Assembly: GCA_031277475.1 (NCBI GenBank)
Contig: JAITMJ010000147.1
Coordinates: forward strand, 1-39,383
Source of the DNA: Flavobacteriaceae bacterium
GTDB taxonomy: Bacteria; Bacteroidota; Bacteroidia; Flavobacteriales; Weeksellaceae
Direction: 5' to 3'
DNA length: 39,383 nt
A program made the position numbers and the translations under genes. The notes under the pieces are model-generated. The model saw only the letters and a program-made list of their open reading frames with translations. It had not been told where the DNA came from and ran no database searches. The first letter of the stretch is position 1. Each line of letters starts with the position of its first letter. This document shows, piece after piece, positions 24,827-33,770 of the stretch.

Positions 24827-25492
24827 TTAATATTCCACCGCCATCACCAAAACGCTGACTTTATTGTTGTTTCCGGATTTTAAAATTTCCCAAACCGCGG
24901 CAGACATTGTATTTCCGGTAGTGAAAACATCGTCCGTCAGTAAAATGTGCTTGTCTGAAACAGTTTCGGTGGCAGAAAACTGATTTTGCGTTTTACCTCT
25001 TTCTTCTATTTTGCGTTTTGCCTGTGCTTTGGCGTAGATATTTCTTTTTAAAATAGTGTGATTAATCGGGATTTTCCAATGTTCTGACAGCGTTTCCGCA
25101 AAAAGATGAAGCTGATTATAGCCGCGTTTTTTCAATTTTTTCGGATGAAGAGGAATCGTAGCCAGCAAATTCGGTTTTTCAGTTTTAAAGTTGATTTTTT
25201 CCACAGTCCATTTTGCCAGAATTTTCCCGATGTTTTCGCGGTTTTCATATTTTAATTGGTGAATAATATCTCGGCTCAAACTTTCGTCTTTTTCAAATTG
25301 CATCAGCGCAAAAGCATTTTCCACAGGGAAAAGAAGTTTACAACGTTCTTTCAATAAATTATTTTCATCAAAATCAAAATGCGTAAAATGAATGTTGCCG
25401 AAACAGATTTCACAAACCAAATCATCGCTGCCGATAATCCGGTTGCAGCCCATACAACGATTCGGAAAAAAGAAATCCTGCAGAAAATTCAT
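24827..25492 (-). CDS. comF: ComF family protein (phosphoribosyltransferase-like)
   Basis: A 221-residue ComFC-type protein, in the family needed for DNA uptake during natural transformation. Four cysteines form a zinc site (C13-x2-C16 and C27-x2-C30: NRCMGC and CEIC). The type I phosphoribosyltransferase domain contains IPLHPKKLKKRGYNQLHLFAE and the PRPP loop ILLTDDVFTTGNTM. I start at the ATG at 25492, since MNFLQDFFFPNRC is the usual family start; an upstream ATG at 25528 adds 12 residues. Confidence 0.9.
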   Translation of the reverse strand: MNFLQDFFFPNRCMGCNRIIGSDDLVCEICFGNIHFTHFDFDENNLLKERCKLLFPVENAFALMQFEKDESLSRDIIHQLKYENRENIGKILAKWTVEKINFKTEKPNLLATIPLHPKKLKKRGYNQLHLFAETLSEHWKIPINHTILKRNIYAKAQAKRKIEERGKTQNQFSATETVSDKHILLTDDVFTTGNTMSAAVWEILKSGNNNKVSVLVMAVEY

Positions 25493-25805
25493 CTTTGAAA
25501 AAAAATAATCTTCACGAAATTTAAACATTTTTTCCTAAAGTTAGCATTGTCGTCATAAGTTATTGGGTTTCTGCCGCCTGCTCGCAGGGGTTGGTAGCGT
25601 CGCAAACCGACTGATGTGAACATATTAATTACTGATAATGAATACATTATAATATCAGATCATATAATTTATGATATGTTCGTATTTCTGGAACGCTTAA
25701 ATAATGCCATATTTGAGATTTTTTGATTTTTTTCAAATTAAAGCACTCTCAACCTCTTTTTAAAAACAAACTTTCAGATGGTTGTGAATTCAGGATTAAA
25801 ATTCA
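25493..25805. other. Intergenic region upstream of comF
   Basis: About 310 bp without a gene I can support. A short GC-rich part (25570-25615) contains a CCTGC-TC-GCAGG palindrome without a T tract. The rest is AT-rich. It separates two minus-strand genes and probably holds the comF promoter. Confidence 0.4.
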
Positions 25806-27008
25806 TCATTCCCTCTCTTTATTATATTTTTCCAGCGCATCTTTCAAAAGTTCCACGCTTCTTCGCAAATCGTCTTCTTTCAAAACATAAGCGATTCGCA
25901 CTTGCTTTTTTCCGAGTTCGGGATTGCTGTAAAATCCGCCCATCGGCGCAACCATCACGGTTTCATGGTTGTCGGAATATTTTTCCAAAAGCCACTGTGC
26001 GAATTTTTCGGTATCGTCCACAGGAAGTTCCACCGCACAATAAAATGCGCCTTTCGGTTTGGGGCAAACCACGCCCGGAATTTCGTTCAGCAAATCCACC
26101 AAGAGATTTCGGCGTTTGGTGTATTCTTCACGAACAGCGCGAATGTAGTTTTCATCGTCAATATGAGCGGCAGTTGCAGCAATTTGTCCCAAAAGAACAG
26201 GGCTCAATCGCGCTTGAGCAAAAAGAATTGCAGCATTTCGGATTTTTTTGGAACGCGTCAGCATACACCCGATTCTTGCGCCGCACATCGAATATCTTTT
26301 GGATTCGGAATCTATAATAATCACATTTTCAGAGGCTTCTTTAAATTCCAACATCGAAACTTGCTTGTTTCCGTCGTAAACATATTCGCGGTAAACTTCA
26401 TCGGCGATGATGACGATATCGTGTTTCAACGCGATGTCTGCCAATTTCTGAAGTTCTTCTTGAGTATAAAGATTTCCGGTCGGATTTCCGGGATTGCAAA
26501 TGATAATCGCCCGCGTTTTTTCGGTAATTTTTTTCTCGAAATCTTCCATCGGCGGAAGTGCAAAACCGGTTTCAATCGAGGATGGAACTGCAACTACATT
26601 GATGTTAAACGTTCCCGCAAAACCGTTGTAATTGGCGTAATAAGGTTCCGGAATTATGATTTCGTCGCCGTCGTCGCAAAGTGTGGAAATCGCGAAATTC
26701 AATGCTTCCGAACCGCCGTTGGTTACGATGAAATTATCGGTTGATAAATCCGTAAATCCCAGCGAATGATAATAATTTTTCAGAACGGTTCTGTATTCCA
26801 AATTTCCTTCCGAAAGCGCATATTCAAAAATTTTGAGATGATTGTTTTTCACTGCATCCAAGGCAGTTTGCGGCGTTTCGATGTCCGGCTGACCGATGTT
26901 GAGGTGATAAACTTTTATTCCTTTTTGTTTGGCTTGTGTAGCAAAAGGAACCAATTTTCGAACCGGAGACGCCGGCATTTTCTTCGCTCTTTCCGAGATG
27001 TTTGGCAT
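25806..27008 (-). CDS. Class I pyridoxal-phosphate aminotransferase
   Basis: A 400-residue fold-type I aminotransferase of the aspartate aminotransferase I-alpha group. It shows the N-x-G-x-P-D start (LNIGQPDIETP), TNGGSEALNFA, CNPGNPTGNLY, ADEVYREYVYD and the PLP lysine (K237, in SESKRYSMCGARIG). A C-terminal RIAYVLKEDDLRRS supplies the carboxylate-binding Arg. I start at ATG 27008 because the longer frame begins at a TTG and overlaps the -7 box at 27030-27037. The exact substrate pair (aspartate, alanine or another) cannot be told. Confidence 0.9.
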   Translation of the reverse strand: MPNISERAKKMPASPVRKLVPFATQAKQKGIKVYHLNIGQPDIETPQTALDAVKNNHLKIFEYALSEGNLEYRTVLKNYYHSLGFTDLSTDNFIVTNGGSEALNFAISTLCDDGDEIIIPEPYYANYNGFAGTFNINVVAVPSSIETGFALPPMEDFEKKITEKTRAIIICNPGNPTGNLYTQEELQKLADIALKHDIVIIADEVYREYVYDGNKQVSMLEFKEASENVIIIDSESKRYSMCGARIGCMLTRSKKIRNAAILFAQARLSPVLLGQIAATAAHIDDENYIRAVREEYTKRRNLLVDLLNEIPGVVCPKPKGAFYCAVELPVDDTEKFAQWLLEKYSDNHETVMVAPMGGFYSNPELGKKQVRIAYVLKEDDLRRSVELLKDALEKYNKERE

Positions 27009-27029
27009 TTTTCTATATTTTTTGTTTTG

Positions 27030-27037
27030 CAAAAATA
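27030..27037 (-). promoter_or_regulatory. -7 box of the aminotransferase gene
   Basis: TATTTTTG on the minus strand matches TAnnTTTG and ends 21 bp before the ATG at 27008. It rules out the longer TTG-started frame. Confidence 0.5.
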
Positions 27038-27052
27038 CGGAAAATTCAACGC

Positions 27053-27095
27053 TTAAAGTTCAAAGTTCAAGATTTCGACTTTACTCAGGGCGATA
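27053..27095. repeat. Short heptanucleotide array with degenerate CTCAGGG element
   Basis: TTAAAGT, TCAAAGT and TCAAGAT units are followed by TTCGACTTTACTCAGGGCGATAA, a worn form of the element near 10495. Confidence 0.5.
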
Positions 27096-27260
27096 AAATC
27101 CAATTCCGAAAATTGTATTTTTACAATCGCCGTAAGCATTGTTTCTTTCTAAGTTTGATATCCCACAACCCCGCTATTCACCACCACAATATTCACCGAA
27201 AAAAAACAAAACCAAACCCCACCCATAAACGAAAATATTATTTTTTACAGGAATCACTGA

Positions 27261-29138
27261 TTACAATTTCTCCAGCAATATCTTCGCATTGTCCGCATTG
27301 GCAGCTTTTTTCAGGAATGCTGCGTAATCTTTGTATTTTTCTTTCGGATATATGCCTTTGTTTATGGTTAATGTTCTGTGAACCAATAGTTTATCGTCTT
27401 TTATTTCAAAATTGATTTGATAGGCACCAAACTCGCTGCTGAAATTCATGGGGTTTGGAAGTTCGGAAAATTTAAAACCTGCGGGCGCAGAATATTCTAT
27501 TTTGTAATCGTCTTGATATGGAAACGCCGTTTCAAACGGAAGTTTTCTTTCTTCACGAGAAGTCAAAAGGGGAGTTCCGCCAAAAGGTATCGCCGGAAAA
27601 AACAAGTCGTTTCCTAATTTTTTGGCGAAATCCGAAGTTTTCATTTTTACCGAAAAACCGATTTCCGCATTATCCCGATTGTTACTGAGATTTTCCACCG
27701 AAAAATCCGAAACTTTCGTGCGCAAATACCTTTCTTTGACTATATCTTTCAATTCATTATTTTTCAAATAAAGTAAGTTTAAAACCAAATCGTATTGTCC
27801 GCCCGTGAAACGAAATTCCGCATCGGAAACCGCGCTTGCATCTTCGTTTAAATTAATGCGAGCCGCGATTTCTTCTTTGCTTTCTTCGGGTTTATAAATC
27901 GGCGTGTCTATGATTTCAATACCGTTTTCGTTCACCGCCAAAACATTTCTGTAGCGTGTTCTGTAAGAAATATGATTAAACGCAATTTTCTGGCTCGTAT
28001 TTTCTAACCAAATATTTCCGGTTTCCGCAGGAATCATTAATATAACGTGATTTCCGCCCATTCTCGGAAAATTTTCATCAAATTTCCACTCGGTTTCATC
28101 GCTGTAAATTATGGAATAATAAGACGGAATTCCTGCGGCCGCCAGCAGCGTTCGCATATAATTGGTGAGTGCTTTGCAATCTCCGTAACCTTTTTTGGAA
28201 ACTTCCGAAGCGGGCATCGGTTTCCAGCCTCCGATTCCGATACTTACCAATACATATCGTGTTTTGTTTTGCATATATTGATAAATGGTTTTCACTTTTT
28301 CTTCCGTAGTTCCCTGCAAATTCAGCGAAGCGATTTCCTGCCGGATTTCCGGCGTGATTTCCGAAACCGGAACCAATAAATTCTTGTGAATCCATTTCCC
28401 GAAACTGTTCCAATCCGTCAAATTTCCCTGAACTTTTTCCAATGTAAATTTCTCCACAGAAAATTCAACTTTCGGAGCCAAGTATTCCGGATCCGGTGCC
28501 AAATCTTCTTTTTTTATCGCCGCAATATTTCCGAGAGTATAAATATTGGTGTTTCCGTTTTCTGTTTTTTGGATTTCGGCAATATCGGTGTTCGTGATTT
28601 TATCGTTAATTTTAATGCCCGAAAGATTTACGATTTTGTAAACCGCTTTCTGAACGGATAAATTAAAAGAATCCAACGGAAAAAAATCATCAATAAAAAT
28701 CGTGTTTGAAGTGTTGGTTTCGTAGGAATATTCTATAGTGAAAGGATAGGAAATCGGCATTGGTTGCAGGAAAAGAACTCTATCGTCCACATACAGTCCG
28801 CTGTTTGATGCACTGAAATCTCCGAAATCTTTTTTCGCAAAAGTTTTTTCCAATTTTCCTGCCGCATTGTATTGATTTACTTTTATGTTGCTCGCTTTTG
28901 TCGTGGGGTCATAACCAATATGGATGTAGGAAAATTCGTCTCCGGCTTTGTCTAAAACGGTGATGACGAAACGGCGTTTTATCGTCATTTCGTCTATGGA
29001 TTTTATGGTACATTCTTCAGAATAATCCCGAATTACGGCATTTGCGTTTTGTTTTAAATGTTCCGGAATTTCCGATACCGGATAATTTTGAGCGTTCACA
29101 ATTTGAACGGCGAATAGAAGGAATAATAGATGTTTCAT
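27261..29138 (-). CDS. Exported DUF3857/transglutaminase-like protein
   Basis: A 625-residue protein with a signal peptide (KHLLFLLFAVQIVNAQ). The DUF3857 region covers about 35-200 (TIKRRFVITVLDKAGDEF...DFSASNSGLYVDDRV...YPFTIEYSYE). The transglutaminase-like core follows, with C321 (GYGDCKAL), H364 (GGNHVILM) and E379 (WLENTSQ) as the likely triad. The C-terminal part is beta-rich (DUF3858-like). Bacteroidetes encode many such periplasmic or outer-membrane-associated proteins; their substrates are mostly unknown. Confidence 0.88.
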   Translation of the reverse strand: MKHLLFLLFAVQIVNAQNYPVSEIPEHLKQNANAVIRDYSEECTIKSIDEMTIKRRFVITVLDKAGDEFSYIHIGYDPTTKASNIKVNQYNAAGKLEKTFAKKDFGDFSASNSGLYVDDRVLFLQPMPISYPFTIEYSYETNTSNTIFIDDFFPLDSFNLSVQKAVYKIVNLSGIKINDKITNTDIAEIQKTENGNTNIYTLGNIAAIKKEDLAPDPEYLAPKVEFSVEKFTLEKVQGNLTDWNSFGKWIHKNLLVPVSEITPEIRQEIASLNLQGTTEEKVKTIYQYMQNKTRYVLVSIGIGGWKPMPASEVSKKGYGDCKALTNYMRTLLAAAGIPSYYSIIYSDETEWKFDENFPRMGGNHVILMIPAETGNIWLENTSQKIAFNHISYRTRYRNVLAVNENGIEIIDTPIYKPEESKEEIAARINLNEDASAVSDAEFRFTGGQYDLVLNLLYLKNNELKDIVKERYLRTKVSDFSVENLSNNRDNAEIGFSVKMKTSDFAKKLGNDLFFPAIPFGGTPLLTSREERKLPFETAFPYQDDYKIEYSAPAGFKFSELPNPMNFSSEFGAYQINFEIKDDKLLVHRTLTINKGIYPKEKYKDYAAFLKKAANADNAKILLEKL

Positions 29139-29149
29139 TTAATGTAACA

Positions 29150-29222
29150 ATTTATCAGTGTAACAATGTAACAATGAATTTTGAACCTTGAACTTTGAAT
29201 TTTGAACCTTGAACTTTAAACT
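29150..29222. repeat. AT-rich heptanucleotide array
   Basis: Runs of TGTAACAA and then TTGAACC, TTGAACT, TTGAATT and TTAAACT units, seven bases apart, fill the gap between ferritin and the transglutaminase gene. Confidence 0.65.
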
Positions 29223-29726
29223 TTAAATTGTCGTATTTAGCGTTCTTTGTCCCAATTCTTGGTCGAAAAGATAGAGTGCAGACGGATTGTCGGAAACCAT
29301 TTTTATTTTTGCGAGCATTAATGATGCTGTTGCTTCTTCTTCCACTTGTTCGTTCACAAACCATTGCAAAAAAGTGGCGGTTGCAAAATCGTTTTCGTCG
29401 TTGGCATTTTTCAGAATGTTGAAAATACTTTTCGTTACCGATTTTTCGTGTTCTAATGCTTTTTTAAAAACTTCTGCGGCATCCGAAAATTTATGCGGCG
29501 GTTTTGGAATTTCGTTGAGGATAATTTCGCTGTCCACATCTGCCAAATAATCGAAAAATTTGTCGGCGTGCAAGAGTTCTTCCTTGCTTTGAACGCGAAA
29601 ATAGTTGGCAATTCCGTCCAAATCTTTTGCCGAAAACCAAGCCGACATCGAGAGATAATATTGTGCGGCGTATTGTTCTTTGGCAATTTGCTCGTTGATG
29701 AGAGCCGCTATTTTTTTACTGATCAT
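29223..29726 (-). CDS. ftnA: Ferritin (non-heme)
   Basis: A 167-residue iron-storage ferritin that oxidises Fe(II) and stores it in a 24-subunit shell. All ferroxidase residues stand at the same numbers as in E. coli FtnA: E17, E50, H53, E94, Q127 and E130. The length is standard, and it has no heme-binding Met of the bacterioferritin type. A heptanucleotide array begins directly at its stop codon. Confidence 0.95.
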   Translation of the reverse strand: MISKKIAALINEQIAKEQYAAQYYLSMSAWFSAKDLDGIANYFRVQSKEELLHADKFFDYLADVDSEIILNEIPKPPHKFSDAAEVFKKALEHEKSVTKSIFNILKNANDENDFATATFLQWFVNEQVEEEATASLMLAKIKMVSDNPSALYLFDQELGQRTLNTTI

Positions 29727-29840
29727 TTTATTTATTTTTTTTTATTAGACTTTGAGACAAAAGATTAAATCTCAAAATTCCGGAATTTTTAAATCTTTAA
29801 TTAAATTTTTTAATTCTTCGCGCCAAATATACTTAAAATA

Positions 29841-29872
29841 AAAAAGGCGGAAAAAAATTCCACCCTTTTTAA
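29841..29872 (-). terminator. Terminator of the Spy-like gene
   Basis: On the minus strand AAAAGGGTGGAA pairs with TTCCGCCTTTT around a T-rich loop, followed by more T. It lies 17-48 bp beyond the stop of the downstream gene. Confidence 0.65.
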
Positions 29873-29888
29873 TTGTTGTTTGCCGTTT

Positions 29889-30302
29889 TTATTCGGCTGC
29901 TTTTCTTGCACCGGCTTTTGTCGATCTGCTTTGAGCGGCTTCTTTAGATCTTCTTGCCTCTTTCATTTTTTGCCATTTTTCGAACTGCTCGGGAGTAAGA
30001 ATTTGTTTCATTTCTTCTTCGTGTGCCGCTCTTTTTTCCTGCATATCTGCAGCTTTTCGGTCATGATTGGCTTTCATTGCTTCTTTTCTTTTGTCTTGCA
30101 GAGCGCTGATTTTCGCAACTTGATCATCAGACAAACCTAAACTTGCTTTCATTTCTTGAAGTTTAGCATCTCTTTTTTCCTGCATTCTGGCATCACTTTG
30201 CGCTGACGCTGATAACGATGCTGCTGCTGTTGCTTTTTCCGTTTGAGCCATTGCGAATGTTCCGCAACCAACTACTAATAGACTTAAAACTAATTTTCTC
30301 AT
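29889..30302 (-). CDS. Spy/CpxP-like periplasmic helical protein
   Basis: A 137-residue exported protein with a clear signal peptide (KLVLSLLVVGCGTFAMAQ). The mature part is all-helical, charged and rich in Lys, Glu, Ala and Met. It carries LSDDQVAKI (about 57-65) and LTPEQFEKWQKM (about 103-114), the LTxxQ-like motifs of the Spy/CpxP chaperone superfamily. A role in envelope stress is a guess from the family. A perfect -7 box (TAACTTTG) lies 50 bp upstream. Confidence 0.75.
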   Translation of the reverse strand: MRKLVLSLLVVGCGTFAMAQTEKATAAASLSASAQSDARMQEKRDAKLQEMKASLGLSDDQVAKISALQDKRKEAMKANHDRKAADMQEKRAAHEEEMKQILTPEQFEKWQKMKEARRSKEAAQSRSTKAGARKAAE

Positions 30303-30352
30303 TTTTATAAGATTTTAAAATTGTTAATATTTCTTTGATATTCGAATTTCAG

Positions 30353-30360
30353 CAAAGTTA
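30353..30360 (-). promoter_or_regulatory. -7 box of the Spy-like gene
   Basis: TAACTTTG on the minus strand matches TAnnTTTG exactly and leaves a 50-bp leader. Confidence 0.5.
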
Positions 30361-30439
30361 AAAAATAATTTTATAAAACCTGTTAAAAATTTGTTAAAAT
30401 TTTGATTTCTGACTTTTTTAACTTTTAACCTGAAATTTA

Positions 30440-31306
30440 TTATTTGCCTCTTGTATTTCCTCCGCGGGTATTGGAATTATTATCCCTCACATTTTCCTTC
30501 GGAGTTTGGGTAGTGTTGTTTCTCACATTTCCGTTATTTTCTCTCGGAGTTTGAGTGGTACTGTTGTTTCTAACACCCGAATTGTTGTCTCTTGTCGGAG
30601 TTTGAGAGGTATTGTTTCTCACGCCGTTGTTTGTTGTAGAATTTCTAACGCCATTATTTTGAAAACCCGGATTTTGATAGCTGCTTCCGCTTCGCACATT
30701 ATTATTTTTAAAACCGATATTTTCGCGATAATTGTTGTACCAACCATTGTTTGCGTGATATTGAGTTCTGTCGATTCTGTAAACATTAACATTGATATTT
30801 CTGTAATACGGTCTCACACAAATTGCCGGTTTATAATGTTTGATTCTGTAATTATGATAATAAACCACCGGACTGTAGCCGCCGTAATAGGTGTTTTGGA
30901 AAATCACGAAAACTTGTGGTCCCAAAATAAATTGCAACGCAAAAAATCTGTCGTAATACCATCTGTCGGGATTATATCTGTAATACATATTCCACGCTGC
31001 AAAATCCGCATACATTTGGTTCAGACGAATGATTTGGTCGATTTGCCAAGGCGTTAAATGATGTTTTTTATAAAACTTGTTCCAATTTATTTTTGTGATG
31101 CTCTTTCTGTAATCGTTGTAAAAACTGATGTAAACATTATCATTGTAGTAATCCGCCGGATATTCGTAATAATAATCGTCCGAAAAATATTCCGGATTGT
31201 CATAATAATATCCGCCGCCGCCATAATCTCCCGGATAATCGGGATAATACTGAGAAAACGAAAATGTGCCTGATACAAGCAGCATTCCCAAAATTATTCT
31301 TTTCAT
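30440..31306 (-). CDS. Secreted Tyr/Asn-rich protein of unknown function
   Basis: A 288-residue protein with a signal peptide (KRIILGMLLVSGTFSFSQ). After it comes a Tyr/Asp/Gly-rich stretch (about 20-55), then a compact domain with INWNKFYKKHHLTPWQIDQIIRLNQMYADF, which has a helical zinc-free look. The C-terminal 80 residues repeat Asn-rich units of the kind NNGVRNNTTQTPREN, at least four times. Such low-complexity tails suggest an envelope or surface location. I do not recognise the family. It lies upstream of the Spy-like gene on the same strand, with its own gap of 130 bp. Confidence 0.65.
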   Translation of the reverse strand: MKRIILGMLLVSGTFSFSQYYPDYPGDYGGGGYYYDNPEYFSDDYYYEYPADYYNDNVYISFYNDYRKSITKINWNKFYKKHHLTPWQIDQIIRLNQMYADFAAWNMYYRYNPDRWYYDRFFALQFILGPQVFVIFQNTYYGGYSPVVYYHNYRIKHYKPAICVRPYYRNINVNVYRIDRTQYHANNGWYNNYRENIGFKNNNVRSGSSYQNPGFQNNGVRNSTTNNGVRNNTSQTPTRDNNSGVRNNSTTQTPRENNGNVRNNTTQTPKENVRDNNSNTRGGNTRGK

Positions 31307-31449
31307 TTCAATTCAATTTTAATTTGTTAAAAAAAAGATTTCAACCGCGAAATCCGATTTTTGGATACGGATATGAAAAAAAAGTTAAAATTGAAGTTCG
31401 AGGTTTGGATTTCGCTCAGACCGACAAAATTGATGAATTTTTCAATTTA

Positions 31450-33018
31450 TTATTTTAATGAATACGAAGTTCCTTCCCTTCCATCTTTCAGTTCGATGCC
31501 GCGTTCCAAGAGTTTGTCGCGGATTTGGTCGGAGAGTTCAAAGTTTTTGGATTTTCGGGCTTGGTTTCTCAATTCGATTAAAATTTGCATCGCTTGGTCG
31601 AGTTTTTCATCGTTGTTTTCTTCGATATTTTGAAAGCCGAAAACGCCATAAACAAAAGCATTCATCAGTGTTTTTAATGCGTTAAAATCTTCGAGAGAAA
31701 TTTGTTCTTTTTCGTCTTTTAATGCAAAAATAAATTTCACGGCTTCAAAAATATGTGCCATCAAAATCGGCGAATTGAAATCGTCTGTCAATGCCTCGAA
31801 ACATTTGGTTTTCCAATCGGAAAATTTGAAATTTGATTCGAGATTCGGGGTTCGGGGTTCGAGGTTCGGGGTTCGAGATTCGGGATTCGAGGTTCGAGAT
31901 TCGAGGTTCGAGATTCGAGATTCGAGGTTCGAGATTCGAGAATTATTAATTATTAATTCTTCATTATTAATAATTTTCACGGCTTCCATCAAGCGTTGAA
32001 ATCCTTTTTCGGCGGCGGTCATCGCTTCGTTGGAAATATCCAAAACACTTCGGTAATGCGCTTGCATAAAGCAAAATCTCACAACGGAAGGATGAAATGC
32101 TTTTTCAAAAAAATCGTTTTCGCCGGAGAGCAATTGCATCGGCAAAATATAATTTCCGGTAGATTTGCTCATTCGTTGTCCGTTCATTGTCAGCATATTA
32201 GCGTGCATCCAATAGTTTACGGTTTCGTGTCCGTTTCCGGCTTTTCCCTGCGCGATTTCACATTCGTGGTGTGGGAATTTCAAATCCAAACCGCCGCCGT
32301 GAATGTCGAATTTTGTTCCCAAATATTTGGTACTCATCACGGTACATTCCAAATGCCAACCCGGAAAACCTTCGCCCCAAGGCGAGTTCCAGCGCATAAT
32401 GTGTTCGGGCGATGCTTTTTTCCAAAGTGCAAAATCGGCGGGATTTTTCTTTTCGTTTTGTCCGTCTAAATCGCGGGTATTGGCGATGAGTTCTTCGATA
32501 TTTCTTCGGGAAAGTTCGCCGTAGTTCAGTCCGCGTTTGTTGTATTCTTCGACATCAAAATAAACAGAGCCGCCGTTTTCGTAGGCAAATCCGGAATTGA
32601 TGAGTTTTTGTGTGAGTTCGATTTGTTCCAAAATATGTCCTGTGGCAGTCGGTTCGATGGTTGGCGGAAGCAGGTTGAAAACGTCCAAAACTTTGTGGAA
32701 ATCAACGGTATATTTCTGCACGATTTCCATCGGTTCGAGTTTTTCGAGGCGAGATTGCTTCACGAATCTGTCGTTTTCCGCAGTTCCGTCGTCCGTCAAA
32801 TGTCCGGCATCGGTGATGTTTCGGACGTATCGCACTTTATATCCGAGAAATTTCAGCGTTCTGAAAATAAAATCGAACGAGATAAATGTGCGCACATTTC
32901 CCAAATGCACGTTGCTGTAAACGGTGGGTCCGCAGACGTACATCCCGATATTTCCTTCCAAAATCGGTTTAAAGATTTCCTTTTCGGCGGTGAGAGAGTT
33001 GTAGATTTTTAAATTCAA
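31450..33018 (-). CDS. cysS: Cysteinyl-tRNA synthetase with in-frame repeat insertion
   Basis: A 522-residue class I enzyme that charges tRNA-Cys. It shows [13 protein letters not shown] (zinc Cys and HIGH-like HLGN), GWHLECTVM and HHECEIA (zinc site), and RMSKSTGN (KMSKS loop). Between the catalytic core and the DALR-type helical domain, after [11 protein letters not shown], lie about 46 extra residues: an Asn-rich [10 protein letters not shown] part and five seven-residue repeats of the form SRISNLE, encoded by the array at 31835-31942. E. coli CysS (461 residues) has no such segment. No ATG start exists: the frame opens with TTG at 33018 ([14 protein letters not shown]), which itself lies in a heptanucleotide array; another in-frame TTG is at 33039. 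Confidence 0.9.
   Translation of the reverse strand: MNLKIYNSLTAEKEIFKPILEGNIGMYVCGPTVYSNVHLGNVRTFISFDFIFRTLKFLGYKVRYVRNITDAGHLTDDGTAENDRFVKQSRLEKLEPMEIVQKYTVDFHKVLDVFNLLPPTIEPTATGHILEQIELTQKLINSGFAYENGGSVYFDVEEYNKRGLNYGELSRRNIEELIANTRDLDGQNEKKNPADFALWKKASPEHIMRWNSPWGEGFPGWHLECTVMSTKYLGTKFDIHGGGLDLKFPHHECEIAQGKAGNGHETVNYWMHANMLTMNGQRMSKSTGNYILPMQLLSGENDFFEKAFHPSVVRFCFMQAHYRSVLDISNEAMTAAEKGFQRLMEAVKIINNEELIINNSRISNLESRISNLESRTSNPESRTPNLEPRTPNLESNFKFSDWKTKCFEALTDDFNSPILMAHIFEAVKFIFALKDEKEQISLEDFNALKTLMNAFVYGVFGFQNIEENNDEKLDQAMQILIELRNQARKSKNFELSDQIRDKLLERGIELKDGREGTSYSLK
31835..31942. repeat. Heptanucleotide array inside cysS
   Basis: Fifteen units of seven bases (CGAGATT, CGAGGTT, CGGGGTT and one CGGGATT) run without a break. 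Three units make 21 bp, hence seven codons, which is why the protein shows five heptads. An AT-rich stretch of TTATTAAT repeats follows to 31977. Confidence 0.9.
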
Positions 33019-33126
33019 GGTTTTGGGTTTAAAGTTCAAAGTTTTAGTTTGCGAAATTAATTAAAAGATTTAAAAATTCAACGCTTCGACAGGCTCAGCG
33101 TGACATAAATTCAAAGTTCAAGGTTT
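33013..33126. repeat. Heptanucleotide arrays and CTTCGACAGGCTCAGCGTGACA element at the cysS start
   Basis: AAGGTTT, TGGGTTT, AAAGTTC and similar units cover 33013-33045, including the cysS start. ACGCTTCGACAGGCTCAGCG lies at 33081-33100, and a short array follows to 33126. Confidence 0.65.
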
Positions 33127-33657
33127 TCTTTCTCTTGTGTATTTGCTAAAAACAGTAGTATAAATATCATCAAAATTAAATGCAGTAATACTTTTGTATT
33201 CTATTTTAGTCAATGTTTTATCAAAAAATCCGAAAGCGTCAAAATAGCGAATATAAACACTATCAGACATTACACGTTTTATTTCGCCGATGGTAAAAGT
33301 ATCAATATCAGGATCTTCGCATTTAGCAATTATATTTTGTTTTTTCTTTTGGAATGTTTTCATTATTGAAACCCAATCTGTTAAATCTACTTTTGTTCTT
33401 AATGCAATACTTATTTGTTCCCTTTTCAGAATCTTTTCAAAATATTTATCCCTTTTTCTATGATAAATTTTTTTGATATTTTTCATTGGAAGAATAACAA
33501 AAGATATTGGAATAAAATCATAAATTTCTTGAACGACAATAAAATTTTCCGAAAAATCGACTATATAACCCCAAACAAGTTCCTGTGTTTCAGGAATATT
33601 TTTTACAATACCTACATAATTTTTATGATTGTAGTAATTTGTAATTTTCTGTAACAT
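33118..33657 (-). CDS. Hypothetical protein
   Basis: A 179-residue protein that I do not recognise. It lacks a signal peptide and membrane spans. The N-terminal half has alternating beta strands (YVGIVKNI, LVWGYIVDFSENFIVVQEI, PISFVILPMKNIKKIYHRKRDKYFEKIL), which suggests a small barrel such as a PRC- or Sm-like fold. A second, similar pattern runs from 125 to 170 (FTIGEIKRVMSDSVYIRYFDAFGFFDKTLTKIEYKSITAF), so the protein may be two related barrels. Its stop lies in the heptanucleotide array upstream of cysS. Confidence 0.6.
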   Translation of the reverse strand: MLQKITNYYNHKNYVGIVKNIPETQELVWGYIVDFSENFIVVQEIYDFIPISFVILPMKNIKKIYHRKRDKYFEKILKREQISIALRTKVDLTDWVSIMKTFQKKKQNIIAKCEDPDIDTFTIGEIKRVMSDSVYIRYFDAFGFFDKTLTKIEYKSITAFNFDDIYTTVFSKYTRERKP

Positions 33658-33770
33658 AATATTAAAATTTATACACTATTGTTTTTATAAATTATCTGAA
33701 GTTTCCACGAGTTTTTTCTGTAAAATTAATTAATTCAATTGGTGCGGAAGTTCCGCAAGAATTGCAAATT

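Noticed and set aside
25902-26744. Plus-strand frame of 280 codons antisense to the aminotransferase
   Set aside because: It is a mirror of the real minus-strand gene; its Phe/Arg-rich sequence has no domain pattern.
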